A DNA stretch of 16,306 bases from an uncultured Mucilaginibacter sp. (lineage in GTDB: Bacteria > Bacteroidota > Bacteroidia > Sphingobacteriales > Sphingobacteriaceae), in NCBI RefSeq assembly GCF_946481715.1, contig NZ_CAMLOV010000129.1, forward strand, positions 1 to 16,306, given 5' to 3'. Under the pieces are notes generated by a model that was not told the origin of the DNA, searched no databases, and saw nothing but the letters and a program-made list of their open reading frames with translations. This document shows, one piece after another, positions 7,244-14,322 of this stretch; the first letter of the stretch is position 1, and each line of letters opens with the position of its first letter. Position numbers and translations under genes: made by a program.

Positions 7244-7666
7244 TTACTCCTGGTTTAAAACAGGTGTGTAATTTGCGAAGCTCCAAAATCCTTCCCGACT
7301 TTTTTTGTAGTTGACGATGTATGGGATGCCGCCGGTTTTAATATTGAAGGATAGGGTTTGTTGGTTTTTATCCTGCGGAATAAAAAGCTCTAAAATACTA
7401 TCGGCCATAAATTGTATTTGGGCCGATTCATCCGGCTCAACAGGGACCGGAGGAGGAACCATCAAACTCGCTTTATAATCTTCAAAGGTTTCGAAACTGT
7501 GGCGGCCACTATTCACATCAAATTTGCGCCCGGCATTAAATGCAGCTTCCCCGGCTTGCAGGCGGTATTCTTCCATGGCCTTTAGTAAGCCCTCGGCAGA
7601 AATTTCGGGCTTGCCATCTGCGCCTTGCGAATAGTAGTTTTGCAGTATCTCTTCTTTGCTTTTCAT
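7244..7666 (-). CDS. Protein of unknown function
   Basis: A 140-residue soluble protein that I do not recognise. Residues 1-50 look helical and charged (KSKEEIL, LLKAMEEYRLQAGEAAFNAG). A proline-rich linker PPPVPVEP (71-78) follows. The C-terminal part, about 83-140, has alternating strands with aromatic residues (LSFNIK, IPYIVNYK, FWSFANY). No signal peptide, membrane segment or catalytic motif is evident. It lies 87 bp downstream of the aldo/keto reductase on the same strand, with a terminator-like hairpin between them, so it is probably transcribed separately. The codon pattern and the good ATG start suggest a real gene. Confidence 0.7.
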   Translation of the reverse strand: MKSKEEILQNYYSQGADGKPEISAEGLLKAMEEYRLQAGEAAFNAGRKFDVNSGRHSFETFEDYKASLMVPPPVPVEPDESAQIQFMADSILELFIPQDKNQQTLSFNIKTGGIPYIVNYKKSREGFWSFANYTPVLNQE

Positions 7667-7705
7667 CAGGGCAAAAATACGGCGCTTAAATTTTATATCA
7701 ACAAT

Positions 7706-7734
7706 AAAGGATGCCGTTATTCAGCATCCTTTTT
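7706..7734 (-). terminator. Terminator downstream of the aldo/keto reductase gene
   Basis: A 9-bp perfect stem with a 9-nt loop: AAAGGATGC (7706-7714) and GCATCCTTT (7724-7732). On the minus strand it follows the reductase stop by about 20 bp, but the T-rich tail there is only TTTATTGTT. The tail is better on the plus strand (TTTTTAT), where no gene reads into it. It most likely ends the reductase transcript. Confidence 0.65.
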
Positions 7735-7753
7735 ATGTTATTCCCGATCGTTA

Positions 7754-8623
7754 TTACCCCACCGGTGGCGAGATGCCGTCCAGTTGGTCTATATCCCCGG
7801 CATCGAGTATTACTCCTGCGGTTTTCATGTTTTCTTCGAGGTGCGCTACGCTGGAAGTGCCCGGTATCAGTAAGATGTTTGGCGAGTGGCACAGCAGCCA
7901 GCTTAAGGCTACCTGGTGAACGGTTGCGCCATGCTTTGCCGCCACTTTTTGTAATATTTCTTCGGCGGCCACATTACCTGCACTTAACGGGAACCAGGGA
8001 ATAAAAGCAATGTTCTCCTGCTCACAGAATTCCAGGACTCCTTCCCATTTGCGGTTATCAACGCTGTACATGTTTTGTACCGATACCACCTCGAAATACT
8101 CCTGCGCATGTTTTATATCATCTATACCCACTTCGGATAAGCCGATGTGTTTTATTTTACCATCCAGCTGTGCCTGTTTTAAAAACGCAAATGTTTTTTC
8201 GGCGGGCACTTTCGGGTCGATGCGGTGGAGTTGGTACAAGCCTATCTGATCAACCTTCAGGCGTTTCAGGCTGCCATCCAATGCTTCTTTCAAGTGTTCG
8301 GGACTGGCATCCACAGGCCATTGGTCTGGCCCGGTGCGCAGCAAGCCGCCTTTGGTGCCAATGAGCAAATCGGCGGGATAGGGGTATAACGCTTCGGCTA
8401 TCAGTTCTTCGGATACATTGGGGCCGTAGCTGTCGGCGGTGTCAATAAAGGTAACCCCGAGCTCTACCGCACGTTTCAGTACACGGATAGATTCATCGTG
8501 GTTTGTTGGCGGCCCCCAGATGCCCTTGCCGGTGATGCGCATAGCGCCGTAGCCGATGCGGTTAACTGTAATATCGCCGCCTATAGCGAACGTATTTTGA
8601 TATGATGCAGTTTCGTTACTCAT
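7754..8623 (-). CDS. Aldo/keto reductase, YdbC/PdxI-like (possible pyridoxal reductase)
   Basis: NADPH-dependent oxidoreductase of the AKR superfamily with a TIM-barrel fold. From the ATG chosen here (8621-8623, 289 aa) the catalytic tetrad is D61, Y66 (DTADSYG), K91 (GTKGG) and H133 (LYQLHRIDP). The N-terminal GYGAMRITG with WGPP, and the C-terminal NILLIPGTSSVAHLEENM, closely resemble E. coli YdbC (PdxI), reported as a pyridoxal reductase in vitamin B6 salvage. The substrate remains unproven. An in-frame TTG 24 bp further upstream would add eight residues; the ATG was preferred because the upstream residues are not conserved-looking and TTG is rare. Neither start has a clear Shine-Dalgarno sequence. 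No vitamin B6 genes are nearby. Confidence 0.88.
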   Translation of the reverse strand: MSNETASYQNTFAIGGDITVNRIGYGAMRITGKGIWGPPTNHDESIRVLKRAVELGVTFIDTADSYGPNVSEELIAEALYPYPADLLIGTKGGLLRTGPDQWPVDASPEHLKEALDGSLKRLKVDQIGLYQLHRIDPKVPAEKTFAFLKQAQLDGKIKHIGLSEVGIDDIKHAQEYFEVVSVQNMYSVDNRKWEGVLEFCEQENIAFIPWFPLSAGNVAAEEILQKVAAKHGATVHQVALSWLLCHSPNILLIPGTSSVAHLEENMKTAGVILDAGDIDQLDGISPPVG

Positions 8624-8693
8624 GATCGTTTTTTGGCTATTTATCAATGCTAAGGTAACAGTAGTGCAGGGAGTTTTGTTCGTCAGGATTTTG

Positions 8694-8797
8694 TCTGAAC
8701 CCGAATTTTAAGGAATTTTTAGAATTTGCAGAATGTGTATGTCGCTGCGGCCATCAGTTCTGTTACTTCCCTTAATTGCTTAAAATTCGAGTTCAGA
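8694..8797. repeat. Long intergenic inverted repeat
   Basis: TCTGAACCCGAATTTTAAG (8694-8712) and CTTAAAATTCGAGTTCAGA (8779-8797) are inverted copies matching at 18 of 19 positions, around a 66-bp centre. The element fills most of the gap between the reductase and the DUF1761 gene and is non-coding. It lacks a T-tract. Paired 'gtctgaacc ... ggttcagac' elements of this form are ones I recall repeatedly between genes in Bacteroidota genomes; this recollection is unverified. Confidence 0.7.
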
Positions 8798-8811
8798 TAA
8801 GCAAATAATCC

Positions 8812-9216
8812 CTATCGCCAAGCGCCCAAAATAAGGCCCATTAGGGTTAAGGATACCACGCTATAGCCGCCGTTGATGAATATATGCCGCCATGATTTCA
8901 GTTCGAAAAGGCTGTGGGTGGCGATGGCGCCAAACGTCCAGATACCGGCCAGGAAACCTGCTGTTGCACCCCAGGCCAGGTCGGTTTTGGCATCGGCCAA
9001 AAACATGGCCAGGTTTGCCGACATGATTATGGAGAACAGCGCCGTAAAGCCAAATATTTTGCCTTTGTTGCCTGCTTTTACTTGTTCTTCGGTAAGGCCG
9101 CTATCAATCATCCAGGCATTGCCAAACAGGGGGCGCGAGTACCAAATGCCGCCAATGGCAAATGCAGATAGCCCTGCCACTACAACGGCGGGCCAGTTTA
9201 CGAGGTTCATGTCCAT
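8812..9216 (-). CDS. DUF1761-family membrane protein
   Basis: A 134-residue integral membrane protein with about four hydrophobic segments (roughly 9-27, 54-73, 81-98 and 114-132). The N-terminus NWPAVVVAGLSAFAIGGIWY, followed by FGNAWM (31-36), is the pattern of the DUF1761 family, and the length fits. Function is unknown; no transport or enzyme motif is visible. A second in-frame ATG two codons in is an alternative start. It lies downstream of a predicted promoter on the same strand and appears to be transcribed alone. Confidence 0.85.
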   Translation of the reverse strand: MDMNLVNWPAVVVAGLSAFAIGGIWYSRPLFGNAWMIDSGLTEEQVKAGNKGKIFGFTALFSIIMSANLAMFLADAKTDLAWGATAGFLAGIWTFGAIATHSLFELKSWRHIFINGGYSVVSLTLMGLILGAWR

Positions 9217-9242
9217 AATTAATTGGGATTTAAAGGTTTGTA

Positions 9243-9275
9243 TAAATCTAAGTAATTAGGAATGATATATGCAAA
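9243..9275 (-). promoter_or_regulatory. Predicted promoter of the DUF1761 gene
   Basis: On the minus strand TTTG (9275 to 9272) is followed after 21 bp by TAGATTTA (9250 to 9243), a 7-of-8-type match to TAnnTTTG. The -7 box ends 26 nt before the ATG at 9216. Confidence 0.45.
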
Positions 9276-9390
9276 TGAGTTGGGAAGGGATTTCGGATGT
9301 TCGGATGTTCTAGTTCGGATTTTTGGAGGGTTGCCAACGCGTCCGGTTTTTAATTTACGTTATCGCTTTTTCAATTGCCGTTGCAGCTCA

Positions 9391-9448
9391 AATCCCTCTT
9401 TGGGGAGGGGCGCGATGGAATGCGACGTGGGAGGGAGGGGTTTAACGA
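9391..9448 (+). repeat. Left inverted-repeat arm of the DUF559 element
   Basis: A G-rich arm made of an outer block (9391-9409, containing a small palindrome CCCTC/GAGGG), a 23-bp spacer, and an inner block GGGAGGGGTTTAACGA (9433-9448). It ends 10 bp before the 3' end of the DUF559 gene. Just outside to the left is a minor direct repeat of TTCGGATG (9292-9299 and 9300-9307). Confidence 0.65.
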
Positions 9449-9458
9449 ATGCGTGTAG

Positions 9459-9884
9459 TTAACAGCTCAAAACTTCCATTGGGAAATTCTTCGGGAATTT
9501 CACGGCGGGCGATTTTCTAATGATGCCGATAATCGTACTCTCAAGCCCCCGGATAACATTTGGCATATCGTACTTTACTTCCGCTTCGGTAAACCTAACA
9601 AAGCTTACACCTAAACTTTCCAGTCTATGTTGTCGAAACTCATCTTTGTTAAAAGCCTCTTCATGATTATGCGACATGCCATCTATCTCAATAGCCAACA
9701 TCAACTCCTTGCAAAAGAAATCGACTATGTATTCATCAATACAGCGTTGCCGGTCAAAATCAAATCCCCACAGCTGATCATCTTTTAATTGGTTCCAAAG
9801 CAAAACCTCACCAAAGGTCACTTCGTTCCGCAGTTTGCGGGCTAATGGTTTTAGGTTTGGGTTGTATGGAATGAATTTGGGCAT
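9459..9884 (-). CDS. DUF559-family (Vsr-like fold) endonuclease-like protein
   Basis: A 141-residue protein with the DUF559 layout: an N-terminal LARKLRNEVTFGEVLLWNQL (14-33), then FDFDRQ, then the PD-(D/E)xK-like core IVDFFC (53-58) and IEIDGMSH (65-72). D55, E66 and D68 are the likely metal-binding residues. A helix with D81 and R84 and the strand VRF (96-98) follow. The family is related to very-short-patch-repair and other PD-(D/E)xK nucleases; its cellular role is not established. The last 20 residues (Pro/Lys-rich, ending near the repeat arm) go beyond the usual core. The gene sits between two inverted-repeat arms, and no methyltransferase or transposase is adjacent. Confidence 0.85.
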   Translation of the reverse strand: MPKFIPYNPNLKPLARKLRNEVTFGEVLLWNQLKDDQLWGFDFDRQRCIDEYIVDFFCKELMLAIEIDGMSHNHEEAFNKDEFRQHRLESLGVSFVRFTEAEVKYDMPNVIRGLESTIIGIIRKSPAVKFPKNFPMEVLSC

Positions 9885-9910
9885 TTAATTTAGTTGTAAA
9901 TGAAAACCGC

Positions 9911-9970
9911 TCGTTTAACCCCTCCCTGCTCTCGCTCCTGGCGTTTGAGCGCCCTCCCCGAGGAGGGAAT
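9911..9970 (-). repeat. Right inverted-repeat arm of the DUF559 element
   Basis: The inverted counterpart of the left arm: inner block TCGTTTAACCCCTCCC (9911-9926), then a spacer, then an outer palindromic block (9952-9970). The spacer contains a further possible hairpin, GGCG (9940-9943) with CGCC (9950-9953). The arm occupies most of the 105 bp between the DUF559 start and the end of the MG2/plug gene. Confidence 0.65.
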
Positions 9971-9989
9971 TAAGCTCAAGTACAATAAT

Positions 9990-12716
9990 TTACTTCACCG
10001 TATACCTGTACACATACCTGCCCAGGTTGCCTTCGGCATCCATGCCTTCTATCGTGGCTTTGTAGCTGCCGCGGCCGTCGGCGTTGTAAAATTCAACAAA
10101 GGTGGCACCGGTGGTTTTGTCGGTTGTTACTTTAGGGCTCCAGTAAACGGTGGTGCGGAGGTCGCCGCCCAGGGTGCCTGGCTTTGGCACATCGTATTTT
10201 GGGGAGTAAAACTCCTTGGCCACGGCATACCCTACCGGCATTATCTTTAAAATATAAGGTGGCGGCACCAGCTCCTGCAATTCGGCAAGGGATATTTTGG
10301 TGCCTTTGTCCGCTTTCTTCAGGTTTATTTCTACAATGCCCGAAGTGCCGTACAGGTCGTCGATACCACTAAAGCCCGCGCTTTTAAACACCTCTACAGA
10401 TTCTACATTACTGGTGGGTACGCCGTTAAGGTACAGCAGATCAACCGGCATGCCATTTACAAATATTTGTATCGGCTTTTTATCGGCGCTGCTGTAGTTT
10501 TTCATAAAGTACAGCTTGTTCTCGTCAATAGTGGTACCCAGTATCAGGCTTTGCAGGCAGAGGTACAGGTTGGTGCAGTTACGCATATTAGCGCCCGAAA
10601 ATTGTTGGTCGGCAAGCATAGGCAAACCGGTAAATACAGAAAAATCGGTATGCCCGGCTTTTTTAATAACGGTTGATTTGATCACCACCTCTTTTAACTG
10701 GTGGGTATTTGTGTATTGCCTTAAGCTATTAAGCAGGTAGGGCTTAAAGGTGCTGTCGATATTGGCCACCTCATCAAAAGCCATGTTGTTTTTTGAGGGG
10801 TACTGGAAGGTTTCGGGGTTGGCCGTAACGCTTAAGTTTTTCCCGTTTAAATTAGTACGCCCATTGATGATAACGGTAGATGAATCATTAAACGATAGTT
10901 TGGAGAACCGGTAATTGCCTACCATATCGGTAATTGTCTCCGCGTAAAAGTTTTTAGATGGTATTTGTAGGCGCAGGTTACCTTTGGCTATGGTCATGCC
11001 GGTGTTGTTACGCAAAGTGCCGCTTATCTCCAGGCCGTTCTGCTCCGGAAAAACAACGATCTGCGGCACCTTGTTGGCCAATATGTTTCGGTATGATATA
11101 CGCCTGTATCCCTGTGTCATCATCAATATATCCAGGTTTTCGGCGGCGTTGGCTTCCTTGCTGATGAAATAATAGTTGGGTTTCTCTATGTACCCCTTCA
11201 AGTCGGATGTAAGCAGCGTACTTGTTAATATGGTTGTTTCGGCGTTATCGTCAAACGGCACCTTTGATTCGTCTACAACCGAAACAGAAAATGTGCCGGC
11301 AACGGGCAGCGCCTTGTTTTTTGCCGAGATGGCCAGCCGTACCTTTTGACGGATACTGTACGATTTTGCTGCCGAATTGATTGTTAGGTTAAGCGCATCA
11401 TTATGTTGTATAAATACAACGCGTTCGCACAGCGCTACGCCATGGTCGGTTAAAAGGGTGAGCTGTACAATGCCGGTAGGGAATTTGCTTTTTGGGATGG
11501 CTGCGCTGTAAATAGGGGATTCTAAGGTGGTTTGGCCCGCAAAATAAACCGCGCCGCCGCTTTGCGCTATGATGTAGTAAAGCTTGCCCTGATTTAGCGG
11601 GAAGTAGGTTGGGTTGGCCGATATTTTAAGATTGAGGTTATCGGGCTCGTTATTAAATACCGCCATGGTAATGCCCGAGGCTTTTATACGCGGCAGGTCG
11701 TACACGGCTTTGCTGCCATCGCCAAACTCAATATTTACTTTGTAGGTTTTGCCGGTTTCGGGCGTCAGGGCAAAAACGCCCATCCCCAAATGTTGCGAAC
11801 TGAGGTTTGCTACAACATTATTCTCGTTATCGGTAACGGTTCCTTTCACATCGGTGCCAAGCCCGTTGCTGTTGATGGCCTTAAAGGCTACTTTAGAGCG
11901 CACCCCGGTTATCAGCTCTCCGCCCTCCGGAAAAAACTGTACATCCCTGCCCGACGCAGCCGTTTTTAGCGGAAAGGTGTGTGTTAACGTGGTGCGGCTA
12001 CCCATATCAATCACGGCCACCAGGCTGGCGCCTTTTAAAGCGGCAGCAGCTCCGCTAAACTCGGCATTTAAAACGCCGTTTTGGTCGGTAGTGCCTTTGC
12101 CTTTGCTAATTTCCTCGTTATTTGCCACAACTGTCCAGCTTACCTTTTTACCGGCAAGGGCAAGCCCTTCTTTGGGTTCTATATAGGTTATGCCGGCGTT
12201 TATTTTAGTAAGCCCGGCAGCAGCGACTGACGAGGTGAATGATATATTGGTACTCACGGTTTTATCAACGGCGTTGCCAATAACCAGGTTTTTGTTAAAA
12301 AAGTAGTCGGGGTCGTAATTGCGCATATAGGCGGTATAGGCCCGCAGGTGGTAATTGCCCTGTTTAAAATCGGCAGGGGTAAGGGCAATATTGCCATTTG
12401 CAACACCATTTACCACAGGCAGTTTCAAAAACCGGGTAATCGAATCCTGGTTGTTGGCAATATCCACATAAACAGTACTACTTAATATGGTTGGGGAGTG
12501 TTGGTCAATAGTAACATAGGCCTTAAACCAAATGGTATCGCCCGCAGCGTAGTAAGGTTTATCTAAATGGAGGTAAACTTTTTCGAAGGGGTAGGAGGTG
12601 ATAAGCTTGGTGGTTTTTGCAACAATGGTATTTAGGCTTACGGTATCGCGTTGCGCAAAAGCCTGGGCACCAACTATCAGGAACAAGATAAAAAAAACAG
12701 GTCTTTTTAAAATCAT
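9990..12716 (-). CDS. Secreted MG2-domain protein with carboxypeptidase-regulatory-like and TonB plug-like domains
   Basis: A 908-residue exported protein. Residues 1-21 form a signal peptide ending AQAFAQ. Residues about 44-135 are an MG2-like domain (KVYLHLDKPYYAAGDTIWFK). Further macroglobulin/Ig-like segments follow, including FFPEGGELITGVRSKVAFKA (261-280). Residues about 563-640 look like a carboxypeptidase regulatory-like repeat (ISGTLRNNTG, then GNYRFSKL). Residues about 670-800 resemble a TonB-receptor plug (PIQIFVNGMPVDL, VESVEVFKSAGFSGIDDLYG, GIVEINLK). The C-terminus (853-895) is another beta domain (TTVYWSPKVTTD). No 22-strand barrel follows the plug, so it is not a complete TonB-dependent receptor. 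The family is common in Bacteroidota. An outer-membrane or periplasmic role in binding proteins or polymers is inferred, and no partner gene adjoins it. Confidence 0.85.
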   Translation of the reverse strand: MILKRPVFFILFLIVGAQAFAQRDTVSLNTIVAKTTKLITSYPFEKVYLHLDKPYYAAGDTIWFKAYVTIDQHSPTILSSTVYVDIANNQDSITRFLKLPVVNGVANGNIALTPADFKQGNYHLRAYTAYMRNYDPDYFFNKNLVIGNAVDKTVSTNISFTSSVAAAGLTKINAGITYIEPKEGLALAGKKVSWTVVANNEEISKGKGTTDQNGVLNAEFSGAAAALKGASLVAVIDMGSRTTLTHTFPLKTAASGRDVQFFPEGGELITGVRSKVAFKAINSNGLGTDVKGTVTDNENNVVANLSSQHLGMGVFALTPETGKTYKVNIEFGDGSKAVYDLPRIKASGITMAVFNNEPDNLNLKISANPTYFPLNQGKLYYIIAQSGGAVYFAGQTTLESPIYSAAIPKSKFPTGIVQLTLLTDHGVALCERVVFIQHNDALNLTINSAAKSYSIRQKVRLAISAKNKALPVAGTFSVSVVDESKVPFDDNAETTILTSTLLTSDLKGYIEKPNYYFISKEANAAENLDILMMTQGYRRISYRNILANKVPQIVVFPEQNGLEISGTLRNNTGMTIAKGNLRLQIPSKNFYAETITDMVGNYRFSKLSFNDSSTVIINGRTNLNGKNLSVTANPETFQYPSKNNMAFDEVANIDSTFKPYLLNSLRQYTNTHQLKEVVIKSTVIKKAGHTDFSVFTGLPMLADQQFSGANMRNCTNLYLCLQSLILGTTIDENKLYFMKNYSSADKKPIQIFVNGMPVDLLYLNGVPTSNVESVEVFKSAGFSGIDDLYGTSGIVEINLKKADKGTKISLAELQELVPPPYILKIMPVGYAVAKEFYSPKYDVPKPGTLGGDLRTTVYWSPKVTTDKTTGATFVEFYNADGRGSYKATIEGMDAEGNLGRYVYRYTVK

Positions 12717-12819
12717 TTGTAGTATAAATGTAACCGGGCTAATATAAACATTTAGCTTTACGGCTTGTTAAATGCAAGTGCGATTTAACAATTTATAACA
12801 GTATTGTTAGATAAATAGT

Positions 12820-13302
12820 ATGGGCATAGAGATTGAAAGGAAATTTTTGGTAAACCATGCCAAATGGGCTGCGGTTGAAAAACCGCCGGGCAAGCTGTTT
12901 AAGCAGGGTTATATTTTAAGCGACGATAAGCGCACCGTGCGCATACGCGTTACCAATGAGGCGGCTTACCTTACGCTAAAGGGCAGTACCACGGGTATCA
13001 GCCGCAACGAATATGAGTATACGATACCTATTGCCGATGGCAATGAGATATTAAACGGGCTTACTGTATCATCGATACAAAAAGTGAGGTACGAAATAAA
13101 TTTTGAAGGGCACCTGTGGGAGGTAGATGTTTTTAGCGGGGAAAACGAGGGGCTGATAGTAGCCGAAATTGAACTGGAGCATGAAGCCGAAGCTTTTGCA
13201 AAGCCCAGCTGGGTAGAAGGTGAAGTAAGCGATGACCACCGCTATAGCAATGCTGCGCTATCTGTAAACCCCTATAAAAACTGGGGAGGCGTAAGTATAT
13301 AA
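12820..13302 (+). CDS. CYTH-domain triphosphate tunnel metalloenzyme (putative inorganic triphosphatase)
   Basis: A 160-residue single CYTH domain. The signature EIERKF starts at residue 4, with E4, E6 and K8 as metal and phosphate ligands of the tunnel. Other tunnel positions are visible: R41 and R43 (TVRIR), K54 (LTLKG), R90 (KVRYEI), D103 (WEVDVF) and E116, E118 and E120 (AEIELE). Members of this size in bacteria mostly hydrolyse tripolyphosphate; adenylate cyclase or thiamine triphosphatase activity occurs in other branches. It is cytoplasmic. It is divergent from the MG2/plug gene across 103 bp and ends in a shared palindromic terminator. No CHAD domain is fused. Confidence 0.9.
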   Translation: MGIEIERKFLVNHAKWAAVEKPPGKLFKQGYILSDDKRTVRIRVTNEAAYLTLKGSTTGISRNEYEYTIPIADGNEILNGLTVSSIQKVRYEINFEGHLWEVDVFSGENEGLIVAEIELEHEAEAFAKPSWVEGEVSDDHRYSNAALSVNPYKNWGGVSI

Positions 13303-13340
13303 ACAACAAAACCCGCCCATGGGCAGGTTTTGTTGTTTAT
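13301..13340. terminator. Bidirectional palindromic terminator between CYTH and the 70-aa gene
   Basis: A long palindrome: a 13-bp outer stem (13301-13313 with 13326-13338, AAACAACAAAACC against GGTTTTGTTGTTT), one mismatch, then a 4-bp inner stem GCCC/GGGC around an AT loop. It starts at the last base pairs of the CYTH stop codon and ends 16 bp before the stop of the convergent gene. T-rich 3' arms on both strands suit termination in both directions. Confidence 0.85.
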
Positions 13341-13353
13341 AATATAGTATTAT

Positions 13354-13566
13354 TTACCAGCCAGAGCCTTTTTTAGCGGCGCCAGAAGCTATGTGGCCTT
13401 CTGCGGTTGCTTTACCCATTATAGCTGCCATTTTGTTGCCTTCGGCATCTTTGCCGGTAGCAATGTAACGGCCCGATTTGATGTCGATAACAGGATCGAT
13501 CATAGGAACGTTTTTGGTTTTGGTTTTTACGGAATAGGCGGTAATGCCTCCTGATTGTGCTGCCAT
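13354..13566 (-). CDS. Small conserved-looking protein, cysteine-free relative of DUF5679-type zinc ribbons (tentative)
   Basis: A 70-residue, basic, glycine-rich protein without cysteine. Residues 10-52 line up by eye with the DUF5679 pattern as I recall it (A-Y-C-V-K-C-x-x-K, then G-R, then C-P-x-C-G-x-K-M). Here they read AYSVKTKTK (10-18), SGRYIATG (31-38) and AEGNKM (41-46), with Ser, Thr and other residues where the metal-binding cysteines would be. The tail GAAKKGSGW (62-70) is distinctive. No signal peptide or membrane segment is present. The function is not known. It is transcribed alone towards the CYTH gene. The clean ATG, the terminator at its end and the compositional bias support a real gene. 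Confidence 0.65.
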   Translation of the reverse strand: MAAQSGGITAYSVKTKTKNVPMIDPVIDIKSGRYIATGKDAEGNKMAAIMGKATAEGHIASGAAKKGSGW

Positions 13567-13714
13567 GTTTTTAAAGTTTTTTTAGTGTAAACTGTATTAA
13601 TTATAATTTGTTTGCTGCCCTGCGTTAATAATTTAGGTTACGTTTTGGGCAATTGGTTAAAGCAGGCAAGTTATGTATTTATACTTAACTAACAAATTTT
13701 ATGCAAAGTTGTTG

Positions 13715-14266
13715 TTATTTTGTTGTAATTAAACTGTAGATGGCCGAATCGAGGAATTTGCCATCGTAGTAATAATTCTCCTTAAAGTATGCTTCGCGCA
13801 CAAAACCGGTGCGCTCCAGCAGCTTGATGGAAGCCTGGTTACCGGGGTTTACGTTCGCCTCGATAGAGTGCAGGCCAATGCCTTCAAAAGCGTATTTAAT
13901 TGCCTCAATTAAAGCCTCTTGCATATAGCCCTTCCCTTGATGTTGAGTGTTGAGCATATAGCCAATTTCGGCACGTTGATTAATTTTATCTATCTGCCAA
14001 ATACCAATGCTGCCAATCATATCATCGCTGTTGTGCAGGCTTAAAACCCATAAAACACCCTCGTTTTTTTGGTGCAGATCATGTATCAAATTTATCCAGC
14101 TAATTGCCTCATCAATGGATTTTGCAGGCGGCCTGTCTATATATTTCATCACTTCTGGGTTGCTCCGCATCGCAAAAGCGGCTTCGGCATCAGTTAGATT
14201 GAGCGCACGCATGGTTAAACGCGGCGTATTTATTACAGGGAAGGGGTGTAAATTAACATCGAGCAT
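13715..14266 (-). CDS. GNAT-family N-acetyltransferase (RimJ/RimL-like)
   Basis: A 183-residue acetyl-CoA-dependent N-acetyltransferase. The N-terminal TPRLTMRAL (14-22) is the usual opening of the RimJ/RimL/SpeG-like branch. Motif A, which binds the pyrophosphate of acetyl-CoA, is QHQGKGYMQEAL (108-119), with Q110, G111 and G113. Motif B is NVNPGNQASIKLLERTGF (138-155). The substrate cannot be told; ribosomal-protein N-termini, amino acids and antibiotics are all known in the superfamily. It stands apart from neighbours by 148 bp downstream and 56 bp from the hydrolase gene upstream on the same strand, so it could be read together with the hydrolase. Confidence 0.9.
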   Translation of the reverse strand: MLDVNLHPFPVINTPRLTMRALNLTDAEAAFAMRSNPEVMKYIDRPPAKSIDEAISWINLIHDLHQKNEGVLWVLSLHNSDDMIGSIGIWQIDKINQRAEIGYMLNTQHQGKGYMQEALIEAIKYAFEGIGLHSIEANVNPGNQASIKLLERTGFVREAYFKENYYYDGKFLDSAIYSLITTK

Positions 14267-14322
14267 GGGTGTATTTATACAGGTAAATATAGGGGATTTA
14301 AAAAGTTTGAGATAAATAGAGA

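Larger units (their letters stand above)
9391..9970. mobile_element. Inverted-repeat-bounded element carrying a DUF559 nuclease gene
   Basis: Two blocks on the left of the DUF559 gene recur in inverted order on its right. The outer block (9391-9409 against the reverse complement of 9952-9970) matches at 16 of 19 positions. The inner block (9433-9448 against the reverse complement of 9911-9926) matches at 15 of 16. The block spacing is almost equal on both sides (23 and 24 bp). Each outer block is itself palindromic: CCCTC with GAGGG on the left, and CCCTCC (9952-9957) with GGAGGG (9962-9967) on the right. No transposase, target-site duplication or other gene is present. Calling it mobile is an inference from the bracketing symmetry and the nuclease cargo. 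Confidence 0.5.

Noticed and set aside
8624..8647. TTG-initiated N-terminal extension of the aldo/keto reductase
   Set aside because: The extension adds only eight residues from a rare start codon, while an ATG at 8623 gives an N-terminus and length typical of the family.
9292..9317. Short TTCGGATG direct repeat
   Set aside because: Two adjacent 8-bp copies and a partial third in a non-coding gap; too short to be called an element, and noted only as local slippage.
9402..9440. Possible G-quadruplex from clustered GGG/GGGG runs
   Set aside because: The G runs belong to the left repeat arm and are mirrored by C runs in the right arm, so the repeat explains them. The loop lengths are uneven, so no independent quadruplex is claimed.
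11749..12186. A 145-codon plus-strand open frame inside the MG2/plug gene
   Set aside because: It is antisense to a continuous, well-supported coding region and has the Pro/Ser/Thr-rich composition typical of shadow frames.
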